From assembly GCF_000090795.2 (NCBI RefSeq), contig NW_003546252.1, positions 1 through 34,400 on the forward strand: 34,400 nucleotides of DNA, given 5' to 3'. Source of the DNA: Amphimedon queenslandica (lineage: Eukaryota; Porifera; Demospongiae; Haplosclerida; Niphatidae). The notes beneath the pieces were generated by a model, which did not search any database, was not told the DNA's origin, and saw nothing but the letters and a program-made list of their open reading frames with translations. This document shows, piece after piece, positions 1-12,210 of this stretch. The stretch's first letter is position 1, and each line of letters starts with the position of its first letter. The translations under genes and the position numbers were made by a program.

Positions 1-1090
1 ACTACTTGCTTCTTGATCTCATTTACTCCCATTTCATTCCTTACAAAATAATAGTAAAAATAGAACAATTGCATTTATAGTTAACTATAGATTTAGATAT
101 AAGGTCAGTGTACCACAAAAGAACCAATAACAATTTTACAAGCATTATTTAATACTAAAAACATGCTCCAGATAAATGGATTTGAAGTGGCATCATGTAT
201 ATCATTTAAAAAATTAATCATAAGATTAATTTTGAAATAAAACAACAACTTTACTTCCAATTTCTTCGTAAGGAAAACATTAACTATATTCATAAAGGGC
301 AACCCGTAATGACTACATATACTTTGATGTGGTACATCAATCAAAATTTAGTGAGGACAACCCATGATGATATGACATACAATCACTATAAAAGCACAAC
401 GTAGTCCAACATGTCAATTCAATCAAAAACATAAACAATTTTTGCAGGGGACTTAAGTGTCCGGGACTTCAATGTCCCTTTTTCTTTTGAGATTAATTTT
501 TAAAATTGATGAAGTATTTCATGATATAATTCACATGAGACAGCAACACAAAGTTCAGTAGAAACAAAATTCTGTAAATATGCCAAGAAGAAAAGCTGAT
601 GCCAATTGCTATGATGGGTACATCATATGATGAAGATAGCTAAATACTGTACTACAATTTAGTGAATTCACTATTTCATCCCAGCAACTGCGGCGAGTCA
701 AAGCACCATAAGTGTCTCGTTTTTTCTTTCTTTTAGGCATACGGAAAGTCACAATGGTGTATGATGTCATGATTATTTATGGCATGAATTATATACGGGT
801 TTGTCCACATACCATGGTGGTTCTTTGAGATGCATAATCTGATTTATGCATACCTAGTCTTAAACTTTCATCCTCCTCATATTTCATGATAAATGACTAA
901 ATGTCACATCACTGATGGAATGAACATTTGCATTATGTCTACTCATCCTTCAATCATAACAGATATTTTATCTAAGTACCCATTTTTGAAAAATATGGAA
1001 CAAGTATTTAATGTTATGTATTGTTATGCATAGATATTTTGTAATGCAGGAAATTTGTTGGATGACAGTGGGGTTACTACAAAATTTTGT
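1..1090. other. AT-rich non-coding stretch
   Basis: I see no convincing exon, RNA gene or terminal inverted repeat here. Short open frames exist but have no domain character. It may be intron or 5' flank of the exon-like pieces that begin at 1096. Confidence 0.4.
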
Positions 1091-1095
1091 CGCAG

Positions 1096-2433
1096 GCAAC
1101 TGTGGAGAGACAGAAGAACAAGCAAATTTTGAGCATTATGATGGACCAGCTACTGATAAAGAAAGTACATAACTAATTACTTGAATGTTTCAGATTCTGC
1201 TTATATTGTATCATTGATCATACATGCTGCCAAACTCTCCAATTAAGCAAATTACAAGCATATTCTTTATGTAATGCCTGTAAGTCTGGTAATATATAAT
1301 TAGTATATAATTCAAAAATACCACACAAGGAGAGAGCATTATTTATAGCCGACAGAAAGTATGATACACATTACACACATACATAATAAAACACTTGTCA
1401 ATACAAAAACTGGGAATTATAATTAAGGTACAACGGGATGAACCATTTTTGAAGATGCCAAAGTAGCTGTTGTTTGCCTTATACTTTTCCTATTATTCAT
1501 AATTTTTTCAACTTTTCTTACAACAGTCTCATGCAATAAACTTTACTTAACTACATTATGATTATAACAATTATTTTGATTCTAGGAAGCTTGTGATGTT
1601 GAACAGGCAATTGTTGTCAAGGGACAACGTGAACCCTACATTCTTGTCATAGGCGGCTACAGAATCTTGAATTAACCAGGGCTCGTTAAATATTCATAAG
1701 AATTAGGGGTGTGGTTAATTAATAAAATGCCTGAAAGTCATAAAATAACTGTAAAAAGGAGCTGATAGCAAGTATAAACAGTTGTGGCTATAAAAATTGA
1801 ATTCTAGTGATGATGTCACTCCTAATAATAACAAAACACACCTTTTGGGTTTGGTTTTGGTTGAAAACTACCAAGGCAAAGCCCTGGCTTGCCCGGGCCT
1901 ATAGCCACCTATGATTCTTGTCACTGGTATATCAGGAACCATTGCAGGCATACTTAGTGATCAACTCTTACACAACTTTTGCAATAAGGATATTGTTTAT
2001 GTTTTACAATCTTTTGTCTTTAATATTTGCTACACAAGGGGATGCCAAAATTTGTTTATGTTTTAGAACTTGCCTTGCTAAACTTTGTTAATCTGTTCCC
2101 CATTCTATTAATCATTTGACAGAATCTCCCACTGATTTGACTCAATACATGCATTCTTTCATTCATTTTCACTTACTGTGCAATTGCAATTGTATACATA
2201 CATACTTATTTTTTGTATTGATCAAAAATAATTACATTCAATCTGGTGTGTTAAAAGTGTGCTCTGATATCTGGTGTGTGTCACACTTTTTTTTACAGTG
2301 GACCCTTCCTGCTTTGATTTATCTTGATGTTCTAAACGTGAAGAAGTGGGTACTACAGTATTTGGTCAATTTTGTCCAAGGTGATACAATTCCTGCTCTT
2401 AACCTGATAATCTTGTCATCTAGCTATCTGTAA
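1096..2433 (+). CDS. Exon-like fragments of an unrecognised multi-exon gene
   Basis: Four pieces look like exons. Exon 1 (1096-1164) follows a cgcag acceptor, encodes ATVERQKNKQILSIMMDQLL plus IKK, and ends at a GT. Exon 2 starts at 1586 after ttctag in the same phase, reads EACDVEQAIVVKGQREPYIL, is interrupted by a 266-bp MITE, and resumes as VTGISGTIAGILSDQLLHNF. Further pieces start at 2123 after gacag (SPTDLTQYMHSF) and at 2299 after ttttacag (WTLPALIYLDVLNVKKWVLQ), the last ending in a stop at 2431-2433. Phase agreement between exons 1 and 2 supports real coding ancestry. I do not recognise the family. The donors of exons 2 and 3 are unclear, and the gene may be a decayed copy. Confidence 0.4.
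1648..1913. mobile_element. hAT-like MITE, 266 bp, with 8-bp target duplication
   Basis: The element starts CATAGGCGGCTACAG and ends CTATAGCCACCTATG, terminal inverted repeats of 15 bp with two mismatches. It is flanked by exact direct copies of ATTCTTGT (1640-1647 and 1914-1921). An 8-bp duplication with termini beginning CA is typical of the hAT superfamily. The interior is too short to encode a transposase. Removing the element and one duplicate joins the flanking coding frame without a stop. Confidence 0.8.
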
Positions 2434-2893
2434 AACATCAGGAAAAATCCATTGCATATAATAAAATAATGTATGCAAAATAAAGCATTCTCTCTCTTTT
2501 CAGTTTTAACTTTTGCAGCAGTTATCTTTAATAATTATTTTCAGTACAACACAGTTAAATAATACCATAATGATAAAAGAATTAAACAACATAGTTCTGT
2601 TCCATAGGCCATCACTAAGTGACAATGTTCAGCTGAGTTTTACACTACTCTTCCATACCTTTAATCCAGTCTAACCTACAAAAAGAGTGATAATTAATTG
2701 ATTAATTCACAAATATATTTTTATGATCACAATTTTACACTACAAATACACAATATAAACAACTCATGAATATTTCTCTTTGATTTTGAGGACTAATGAG
2801 GTCTTGAAATTGTGTAAATCCCAGAGCGGAGCCGGGGCCAAGAAGCGTACATGCTTGTTTTACAAATTTTGGGTATAAATTTTAAAACTTTCA
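2434..2893. other. AT-rich non-coding stretch
   Basis: No gene, repeat or terminal inverted repeat was recognised between the last exon-like piece and the minus-strand relic. Confidence 0.35.
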
Positions 2894-3200
2894 TTATAGT
2901 AATAGAGACAGGTCTGTCGGCTCTTCTTCCACTAAGCCTTCAAGGATATGACATTCCTCTTGTTCTTCCAGACAGTAGATAACCCACCAGAATGATGCAG
3001 CAGTCTCAGAGTTTGGCTCTTTCGTCAGTCAAAGCCATCCTAGGATCATGTTAGCGTAAGGTTTGCTCATGATAGCTTCATTCAGTCACTTCTTCAGTCT
3101 TCTTCCAGACTAAAGAGTATCCCAAGCTGCCATTACTGCTCTGTCAAATGCGCAATGCCCATGTGCATTGCGACACGTGGCAGTGGTCGCATCATTGTTC
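2894..3200 (-). pseudogene. Unrecognised coding relic
   Basis: One minus-strand frame reads through about 100 codons with only three internal stops: a Cys/His-containing piece (CRNAHGHCAFDRAVMAAWDT), then SKPYANMILGW, then ETAASFWWVIYCLEEQEECH and an acidic tail (EEEPTDLSLLL) closed by a stop at 2894-2896. Protein-like composition, one shared frame and a higher GC content than the flanks suggest a decayed coding sequence, perhaps the last exon of a repetitive gene family. I do not recognise the family and give no function. Confidence 0.4.
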
Positions 3201-3243
3201 ACAATGCAGCCGCACAGCTATAATTGCATTCGTTGTTTATATC

Positions 3244-3367
3244 GGTTTAACACCTCCTATTCAGGATTACAAAGTGGCAAAGCCGGAGGGTTTAAAATTT
3301 TTTAGTCCTGAATAGGAGGTGCCCAAGGGTTTAAAATTTTGTAATCCCGAATAGGAGGTGTTAAACC
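3244..3367. mobile_element. Small inverted-repeat element, 124 bp
   Basis: The left end GGTTTAACACCTCCTATTC and the right end GAATAGGAGGTGTTAAACC are exact inverses, and the match continues inward for about 30 bp with one mismatch (ggattacaaa against ttttgtaatccc). A third partial copy of the GAATAGGAGGTG motif, preceded by GGGTTTAAAATTTT, lies at 3303-3322, so the right half is internally duplicated. No clear target duplication is visible. It is probably a MITE of undetermined superfamily. Confidence 0.6.
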
Positions 3368-4470
3368 TACATATAATTTTATATCATATATATATATGAT
3401 GTCACTCAAAGGAGCTGTGAGGTCTATATCTAGGATATCCTAAAAACTTTAGCCAAGGCAACATTATTAGTAAATGCTTTACTTGTGAGGATTTATGAGT
3501 GATTTATTATTCATTGTGCTTATTGATTATCACTTATTATTAGTTATTAGTTCATTATTATTCATGAGTATATAAGAGAGTAATTTTTGTGAGCCATTTT
3601 TGTGGCAATGTGTGAGCGTAGTCTGAGTGTTAGTGACATTGAGTTGTTGGGAAATAGTGTGGCACTATCTGTCTTTGTTCTGTTTTTGTTTGAAGCAGTA
3701 AAGCTGCTATATAATTTGAAAGAGATTCTGTTGAAATATATATTATGTGAAATTGATAGCGAGCCCGGCAATGGCAAGCTAACTAGTGAATCCTGAGCTG
3801 AGCTGACTACTAAGGAAGCAGCTATATAGACGGGCTAGATGGCATCCCTGAATCTATAGAGAAGACGCAGTTACAGTACTGCCCAATGTCTAAAGTTTCT
3901 GTAACCACAGCAGTTGCATAAAAGAACTCAAAGCTGACTTCAGAAAAAGTACAGCAATGCCAAAGCCTTGAATTGAACCAAATTGCCTGAATAAAAGACA
4001 CATTACTTCCTTTCCTTTGGTATATATATATAATGAAAGCCATACTTAAAGCATTCAAACTGGTATTAAAATCAGTAAAAGTTGCGTCATTTTTTGCCAG
4101 CAAGCCTCAGACATACAAAGGAGTGACCAGTGTTAAGAAAATAATCTGAATCACAAACAGCCTCCAAACAATTCTAGATCAAAATTTAGGACTTAAACAC
4201 AATATATGATAGTTCTTTGAATCATTGGATTAGCTTTGATAATTTCTAAAATGCAATAATTTTCATTATACACATGTATGTAAAAATCATAATTATAAGT
4301 GAACGATGTATTGATTAGTGATTACACACAAGGTACACTAAAGGCCACCTCATTGTTTTGATAACTAATCAAATCAATAAAGTTGTACTATAGTCAGTAT
4401 GATGGCTTGTAGAATATTGAGAAACTTCAAGGAAGTTAGAACATATTGGTTCAACGTAGCACCAAAGATA
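3368..4470. other. AT-rich stretch without recognised features
   Basis: It holds a short (AT)n run near 3388-3400 and several short open frames with no recognisable domain. No supported gene. Confidence 0.35.
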
Positions 4471-4682
4471 AATTACCGTATAGCTGGAAGTATTTGATGG
4501 AATTTAATTTTGCTGTTTGCTGTTCATCATAAAAATGCACAATTTAATTCTGTATGTAATGGGTGTATCAACAGTACATGCCTACACCAGCAAAATTAAA
4601 TTCCACAAACATTAAAATAAGCTATATGGGTACAAAATAGGAAAATATAATTCCCGCAAACTTTTCCAGTTATACGGTAATT
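4471..4682. mobile_element. MITE with TTACCGTATA-type ends, 212 bp
   Basis: The left terminus AATTACCGTATAGCTGGAA is mirrored at the right as TTCCAGTTATACGGTAATT, one mismatch in 19. A second, internal inverted pair is ggaatttaattttgctg (near 4499-4515) against cagcaaaattaaattcc (near 4589-4605). Nested inverted repeats and lack of coding capacity fit a non-autonomous DNA element. The target duplication cannot be separated from the AATT at the tips. Confidence 0.65.
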
Positions 4683-7400
4683 CCATTTCAGAATCTATGG
4701 TTTCATCCTCTTCTGTGCTTTAGGCAATGGTACTAAAACACTTTAAAATGCAGAACAATCAACAAAAAACAAGAATCTAATAGTTGAATAAATAAATAGT
4801 GGAAGAAAATGAATTCCCTTAACCCAATGGTATGCCCACAGATTCACACCAGTGATAGCAATGGAGGTATTGAGTTCCAAATTATCCTAATGCCATGGCA
4901 TGCCATAGTGCCATGCAAGAGGCCAATGTATAAGCCCAGTACTGAATATCCTTCAAATGCTTTAGAGATGTGTATTTCTTTAATTTGTTATTTAATACAG
5001 GTAAGTTATCATGGTACATACGACTCTTACCATCATCATGATCATCAATATTATCAAATTACTAAATAAATATTCTAATGTGGCAAAGGTTATCAGGCTA
5101 ACAGAATTTAATACAGTTTTAGATAGCAGAAACTTACAAAAATTAATGACTTTAAACAAATCTGCTAATGTTTTCACTAAACAGTGCTGCATGATTTTTA
5201 TTGCTCTTGTGTTGTGTGCAATAACTAGCTATACACAAATATATTGGCACCACTATAATGCACAAAATCACTGTCCATTACATTCTATCAACTACAGTCC
5301 CCAAACTGTCCTCCCTGTTGAACAAAATAAGTCAGGTTTTGAATTTGCATGAAAAGTGACAAGTCATTGGTAAGATGTGTGATTGGACACATTGATCAGC
5401 AATCAGTGCTAGCAGGAAGTCATTATTTTTTACAATTTACATCACCTCAAAACAATGCTCTTCAACTATACTTATGAGGTAGCAATTGAGTGCTTCAGAG
5501 GCAAATAAGCGTTCCATCAGCAGACAAAGCCTTTTCCTTGCCAAACAAAAAGATTACCTCTGCAAACATACTTTGCCACAATAAATTTTTATCAGCACAT
5601 AAGTTTCTTTTTAAAGGTGTACTATATTCAGTAGAATCATACAGTATGGTAATGGTTTCACAATATAACTAATAATTTATTTACATAACACCATGCCAAA
5701 TGCCATCATATACAAGATAGTGAGCATGTTTTGGAACAATAAACTTTATTTGTCAGCATCCAATGGGCCAACATCAAGTTTTTAAGAAGTTCTCAATTTA
5801 TCGTCGAAATGCTTCCAAGTTTCAGGTATCTTTTGACGTCAATGGTTGATCAAATATTTCTGTAAACACAGTAGCTACATGTAAGGATAAGAAGTCGGCT
5901 TTAGCAGACAGAGTGAACCAGCGAGGCATATATATGTAGATTACTTCGTTGACAAAAAGAAGCTCCTAAGTTCTCATGAAAGCCTGCAAAGATGTACTTT
6001 TCACCTGTTTTTGACAAAAATTTGTTTCAAAATTATGCAGAAGGGATAGCTTAATGAAGTTATCCTCACTCATTAAAAACTTGAGTATTCAAGACTTAAG
6101 TTGTGTGCAAATAAATAAAAAAATTGTTAGGAAGTGATAGAAGACTAAAAAAACACACTACTGCTAACCCACTTGCAGTCATCTGATAAAGATGGTTTGA
6201 TGCACTTATATAAAGTATCGAGAAGTAATGCTCAATATAATGAATCAGTCACAGATACGTCTCAGACTCGGGCTACTCTACCGAAATCATAGTCGATCAG
6301 ATGATGCATGCTTTTGGAGTATACTTCTGCAATTTTCATTGGCAATTCAATATTTGATAGGGTCATTAAGTTGGCTTTTAAGTGTGACAAAGATTGAAAT
6401 CTTATAAAAGACTTGTAAAATATATTTAAAAGTAACAGAAAAAATTAATAAAACAGTTCAGCTAAAGCCTGAAACTGTTATAGTGATTGTTGCGAAAAGA
6501 TCAAAAGTATAAAGAGATTGAACTTGACTTTATTCACTTCAATATGTCTTTTAAAGTTGTAATTGAAGATTCAGAATTTTAAGAGAACACTTAAATTACA
6601 TGGAAAATTTTCAAATGGTGAATCTTCACAAAAAGGTTGATCAAATAAAAATTAAGTTATCATGTGAATTGGATCTTTTGGCAAGTGGGACATTTATCTT
6701 TGACATGACATTAAAATATGGAAACTAAAGAATTAAAAATAAAAGTGAACTAATAGAGAACAATAAGCTGTTTATTTTCATGTTAAATATCATTAATAAG
6801 GACTGTCTGCATGAACAACAATGCAGAATTAAGAACACCAATTCACACAAGTGATGTATTGGTAATGTGTCCCAAATAATGCCATAATGCAATGCCTAAT
6901 GACTTGGCAGGCAAAAGTGCCATCATAAAAGCCCAAAATACTAAGCCTGTAATTTTATTTGCCACCACATTATTAGTTTAAAGTATTATACTGCCAAACA
7001 ACTCGATTGTTTAGTCCGAGGTTTAGTCATAGTAATTTTTGAGGTTGTCTAGAGAATTGTTTAGCTTCACAAGTCAATATTATTGTTAAATGCCCATCTA
7101 ATTATTCTTGCGTACCATGTGCAAGTTTGAACAGTCAGCCCTTGCAGTAGATAATTTTTGTGCCTTGATGATTGGTTGCTTCTCAAAACCAAACCAATTG
7201 AGAGGTAAGAGTTTGTGGAACAAGATTTTTTTCACCAAAAACAAGCAAAATAGTGAATTTAATGAGTTCTTCATTGGCTAGAAGTATTGACTCTATAAAT
7301 GTCATCAGTACACAGGAATAGTTCATCATCATAATTTCTTGAATATATCATTAACAAGTACTTTGTAAAAACCTTCAGACAAAATGAAAGCATCACCTAT
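4683..7400. other. Long AT-rich region without supported genes
   Basis: Open frames in this region are short and lack domain character. Two loosely similar stretches near 4850-4950 and 6840-6955 share phrases such as atgccat, aagtgccat and aagccca and may be old copies of one dispersed repeat, but similarity is weak by eye. Confidence 0.3.
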
Positions 7401-8135
7401 TCTCAAAGCCTTCCAAAACAGTTTTACAAGTTTTAAAGAAATTATATTGTGAAAGAATGTTCTATTATCATAAATTAAAGCTGATGATTGTGAACTGAAG
7501 TTACAAAAAACAATTCTAAATCAAAAAATTACCCAATAGTTTTGCAAGTTTTAAAGAAATAAATTTTTACACTATATTTAATTATCATATTTTATAGCTG
7601 ATGATTGTGAACTATAGTTACTTTGGCAAATTCTAAATCAAAGTATGGCAACAAGGTGAAAGGTGACATGTACTTGTAGTCCCAGAATGACCACGGAGGA
7701 CAAAAACAGAATAAGTGCTGCAATCCTCAAAATCTCTCACCATGAAATTGAACTGTCTTTTTTTCACATAAAATTAATTGTCTTATTCATCTCATTGGTA
7801 TTGTAAGAAAAGAATGAAAAATTATACATGTATTTAGTAGTCAAAGTATGGGAAAATTCTAAATCAAAGCATTCAATAAAAGTTTTGCAAGCTTTAACAA
7901 AATTAATTTGTCAAATTATATTCTATTATCATAATTTTAAGCTGGAGTTACATAGGCAAATACTAATTCAAAGCTTTCCCAAAATAAAAGTTTTGCAAGT
8001 TTTAAAGAAATAAATTGTGAAATTATGTTCCATTATCACAACTTAAGTCTCATGATTTGAAACTCAAGTTACATGGGATCAAGGCTTTCTCAAAAAGTTT
8101 TGCAAATATTAAAGACATAAATTGTGAAATTTGCT
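7400..8135 (+). repeat. Degenerate tandem array, units of about 107-118 bp
   Basis: The phrase gttttgcaagttttaaagaa (with substitutions) recurs starting at 7421, 7539, 7882, 7990 and 8097. Each is followed by a shared run containing aaattgtgaaatt, ttctattatcata, agctgatgattgtgaact and aattctaaatcaaag. Spacings are 118, 343, 108 and 107 bp. The 343-bp gap holds unrelated sequence (about 7650-7825) that interrupts the array. No protein is implied. Confidence 0.7.
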
Positions 8136-8343
8136 GATAAAATAGGTGTTTAAAGCGAGACTTTTTGATTGAATTAGCAAATATAAACTCCAACTCATTC
8201 CATCCTCCTATCTCTTCTACAGTACATATTAGCAAATCCTTTCATGTATAGCAAACACAAATTGAAATTGTTTTATCACTATCTTTAAAAATATGCTGTT
8301 ACCAAACCATATCACTTGCATTTCTACTACTTCGGTCTTTCAT

Positions 8344-8560
8344 TTACATATACAGCAATGCCATTCTTGTCATCAAATGCTCCGAAACCCTTTTCTTCAT
8401 TGTCCTGCCTGTCTCTCCCACATAAACTTTGTCACAATCAGAGCACAGTACTTCATACACTGAGGTCAAGAATAGGATTCCCAGTGAGTGCAGGGCAGGT
8501 GTGGTGTATACCATTTGTGACTTGCAGTAAAATAACACTGTAGTAAATATGAATTTCATT
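8344..8560 (-). pseudogene. GIY-YIG endonuclease relic, probably Penelope-like retroelement
   Basis: The minus-strand frame reads SVYEVLCSDCDKVYVGETGR followed by TMKKRVSEH. This matches the GIY-YIG fold: VYEV at the GIY position, YVG at the YIG position, GR with a basic helix, and an EH after it. A CxxC pair before the YIG motif is common in the endonuclease that follows reverse transcriptase in Penelope-like elements. Upstream residues (MVYTTPALHSLGILFL) resemble the linker out of frame, suggesting a frameshift. No reverse transcriptase was found nearby, so this is an isolated 3' fragment. A GIY-YIG domain from another retroelement class is the alternative. Confidence 0.6.
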
Positions 8561-8639
8561 ACAAAAACTTGAATTTTAATGAAGGAATTGGCATTCTTCA
8601 ACAATAGTACATTATTCCAAAACATATTGATCATCTGTA

Positions 8640-9480
8640 TGCTTATGAAATGAAAGTTTACTTTTTATGTATTATCATAATTATGCATGGCAGCTAGGCT
8701 ATTGGTGAGACTAATGAGACTTCATATTTATGAATGCCTTTCTTGATTTTGTATGGAGCATGAATTGCTTAATAAAACAGTTAGATTTTTCTTCATTTGT
8801 AAAATTTCATGAAGTGCCAGCATAGCAAATATTAAACCCTAGTATCAATTTTTTTAATTCGTTCTTCAAAAGAGTATTCTAGTACCCTCCAGTTGGGAAA
8901 GTATGTAAAAGCATATCAAGAGGATATTACTGCTGGATACAAGAGATGAAATGAAAGCTTCTTTCAAGAACAGTTGGTACAAATGAAAGTATTACCAGAA
9001 AACAAAAAGTTAATTGACACAAACATATAGCTGCAACTACAGATTTATTAAGCATTAAGATGCCAACAAATCACAGGTAATATAAATCATTTTGCTAGCA
9101 TATTTTTTTAATTATAAAAGCCTAGCACTTGAGTTGGTAAGTTAATTTATAATACTTTTTAAAGTTCCTCCTGTTTCTTCATCAAATAATTTTCCACAAT
9201 ATATGTAACGGACAGTAGAATCTCACATGTGCAAACTTGAAACCCCAATCATGTTCAATGCAGTGGCAAACTAGAAATGTTTTCATTAAAAAGGTAAAAG
9301 GTATCGTGCTCAAGTCAATTTATTTCAAGATCAAAAGTAGGAGAAAGACAACACAGAGCATAAATTTTTAAGGTGAGATACAATGCATTGTGTTGAATAC
9401 AAATTACTCCAAAAACTTTATGGCTCCTATGTAATTGAAGGTTAAGCTACTCTTCTCTAACCAAATCCGTCAGGACATGC
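8640..9480. other. AT-rich stretch without recognised features
   Basis: No gene, long inverted repeat or tandem repeat seen between the GIY-YIG relic and the first dispersed-repeat copy. Confidence 0.35.
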
Positions 9481-9519
9481 TAGACACGTACATGGATACG
9501 AAAAGTAACTGCTATACAT

Positions 9520-10380
9520 GAATTGATGTGTATGATGTCAGTGTGCCTTTGCAGATGTTGCTTGTAAAGAAGCTGAAGAACAACTCTTTGCAAATAGCTT
9601 CTGAAATTCTTATAAACAGAAGAATCCTTGGTAAACATAACTATAAAACTATAGCCAATGCCGTCAAACTTTATAAACAAACAAAAAAATTGGAGAAGAT
9701 AAAAGTTAGTATCACCCAAATTGCAGTGGAATTCCATCTCAAGAGTAGCCCTCAATCTTTCATCATTAGTGTAAACTTTGAAGGGGCAAAAATAGGCAGT
9801 TAATGGGCATCTTTAAGTAGAAAAAGGAATTGGAATTAGTTGAGGCAGCATAATGGGGAGACAGGAGGCAATATTTTAGATACTAAAGGAACTTAAATTT
9901 ATTAATCTCACTATTGGTATAGCAGTATTTTTAAAAAAAGAAGTCATTTATTTACTAATTAGGTATTTAAATACATTCAAGGTGAGAGTACACAGTGCTT
10001 TGACCATGCAGTGACAGGTGATTGGGCCTGAACTACTTTAATGGAGTCATATTTAATTGAAGGTGGCAACAGAGCTTCATAAAACCAGATAAAACTTTCA
10101 TAAGCATTCATAAACAATCATGATATTTACAAAGTAAGTTGTATCAAATATGAACTTTTCATTTTCATATTTGTCTTGTGTTTTAAAAATATGTTGATAA
10201 CTATTTGCCTTCTAATTTGCACAGCTGAAGGCTAATTGACCAATTAAAATAATATTTGTCAAAAAATAAAAACGGCTTATCATTTCGTAAATCATTAAAA
10301 TAAAAAGTTCTTATGCTTCACATGTGTGAGGACAAATTCACTGCGTGACTTTAGTCTTTAGAAAAGCTACCTGCACTATT
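9520..10380 (+). repeat. Dispersed repeat family, copy A
   Basis: Shares a colinear series of phrases with copies B, C and D: ttgcagtggaattccatctc (9720), gttgaggcagcataatg (9839), gagacaggaggcaa (9857), aaaggaact, cattcaaggtgagagta (9975), gggcctgaact (10024), ggagtcatat, aaaaccagataaa (10081) and tgcttcacatgtgtgaggac (10315). It has no convincing coding capacity or poly-A tail. The family is not recognised; it could be a non-autonomous element or an old retroelement UTR. Confidence 0.65.
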
Positions 10381-10544
10381 AACACAATGATTATGAACTA
10401 CATGCAATTGTCACTGAACCACTCATTAGCCATAACAGTGGTGGTATCATGTTCCAACCACTACAAAGGAAGTACAAGTACCAATATCACCACAGTCAGA
10501 AGCAACCTGTCTGCATGAAGTACTCACAGCTCACCAATTCCACG

Positions 10545-11390
10545 GCAGACAAAATAGCTTCTGAAGTTAGTCAGTAAAATAAATAATAACTATGAAACTG
10601 TTGCCAATGCCATAAAACTTTACAGACAAACAATAGCTAAAAAGTTGAGAATTAAAAGCAGGTGTAGTAACACCAAAATTGCAGTGGAACTCTATCTCAA
10701 GAGTAACCCTTAATCTTTAATCTAAAAATTCTATTAGTGTTGACTTTCAAAAGGAAGAGTACAATTATGCAGTTAATGGCATCTTCCAGTAGAAAAAGGG
10801 ATTGGATAAAATTAGCAGTTGAGGCAGCATAATGAGAAGACAGGAGGAAAGATTTTATATACAACTTTAAAGGAACTTGTGGGTACTGCAAAGGAAAGGT
10901 AAATAATTTTTGTTCCTGCGGTTCAAGGAATTTTTTAAACAGACCTAATGCCCTCATGACAACAGTATTAACCCAGCAACCGATCCTATCAAGAAAAAAC
11001 CATGACTTACCGTTATGACATTGAAATGATGTAATTGCACTATTTTAAGTCTTGTAATTTTTAATAACTTCAACATATGACTGTACTTTACCTCTAAGCA
11101 ATTTTTCTTTAAGACATAATAGGAGCTCATCATTGCTCCCAGTCCATCATTTTCAATGTACGGAGGTCTCACTGAGGAATTAAATTTCTATTTGCTAATC
11201 CCCAAGTGTCAGGACAAGCGACGAGAATAATTAATTGGAAACTATGGCATTCCATCCTATGACACTTTTCCTTGGAAATAAAACATGAAAACCAATAAAA
11301 GACCAAGCGTATTCCTGCTTGGGGATAGCAATAATTGATGAACCAGTGCTTTGAAAAAAAGAAAATTAGAATCCGAGGTGAGAGTAGTAC
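10545..11390 (+). repeat. Dispersed repeat family, copy B
   Basis: Matches copy A from about 10550 (aaatagcttctgaag, aattgcagtggaactc, atctcaagagtaaccct, gttgaggcagcataatgaga, agacaggaggaaagatttta, aaaggaacttgtgg) and copy D near its end (ttccttggaaataaaa, attcctgcttggggatag, gaggtgagagta). It lies 150-200 bp after copy A in the same orientation, so A and B form a loose tandem pair. Confidence 0.6.
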
Positions 11391-11399
11391 ATACCATGT

Positions 11400-12200
11400 T
11401 GTTCACCACAAAGTCTAGCCCTTCTAGTTGTGCAAGTTATTGCACCTTGTTGTATTTCATAAAAAACTCAATCCATCCTATGTAACATGAAAGTAGAGGC
11501 TTCAAAATCCCAAAGAACAGTATGCAAATTAAGTAGCCATTACTCCATAGGCAATTACAAACCACCTCCTTTTGGCACCATAATTAGTAACGCAGTAGCG
11601 TTACTAAGTAGGATTTGCCCCACTTCAAAATGGCTGCCACGACTTTTGCATCCTTGCTATACCGGGAAAATGAGCCATTATGCTTACCAGACTTCTTAGA
11701 GGACCTTATCTTGACCAGAGGACTCCAATGGTACCACTAGCATGGCTCTAAACTTTTTCTGAGAGGAAAGTCAAAAATCGGGAAAACGGCCGTTTTGTTA
11801 AACCACCTTTTTTTCATCTTAATCTTCATCAAGTTAGTCCTGTCAATCCAGTTGTTTGTCTGTATCTCAATATTGACTGGTGCTACAAGGATAATTCTGA
11901 CACCATTCTACTCTAACAGTTTATGCGCAGGTCCATGTCCTATCAGATCATTCTTAAAGAAAGGAAAAAGTGATGCTCTGACTATTGGATCGTACCATCC
12001 TAGCTGCATGCCGCCATTTAGTTAATTAATGAAGCATGTGCTCCACAATTTGGGTGTGGTCGCACATGCTCAGATCTGCAGCTCTTGGAAAAGCAATTTT
12101 TTTTTTTACCACGCTATGCTTGGAATCAACTGCAATACTTGGTGGAGGTTTCTAGCTAAGAGAAGGTATTAATCTTACATGTTATTAATTTGGATTTTAT
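11400..12200. other. Non-coding stretch with a short hairpin and a YY1-like motif
   Basis: Contains the palindrome agtaacgc-agta-gcgttact near 11586-11605, then CAAAATGGCTGCC near 11626-11638, which resembles the YY1 core (AAAATGGC). No gene is supported downstream of it, so promoter activity is speculative. Confidence 0.3.
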
Positions 12201-12210
12201 TTTATTTAAA

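Noticed and set aside
7480-7640. Possible hammerhead ribozyme cores (ctgatga within the tandem units)
   Set aside because: No matching GAAA segment and paired stems were found at the needed spacing.
7400-8135. CRISPR-like array
   Set aside because: Units are over 100 bp, degenerate along their whole length, lack short identical repeats with unique spacers, and the DNA is eukaryotic.
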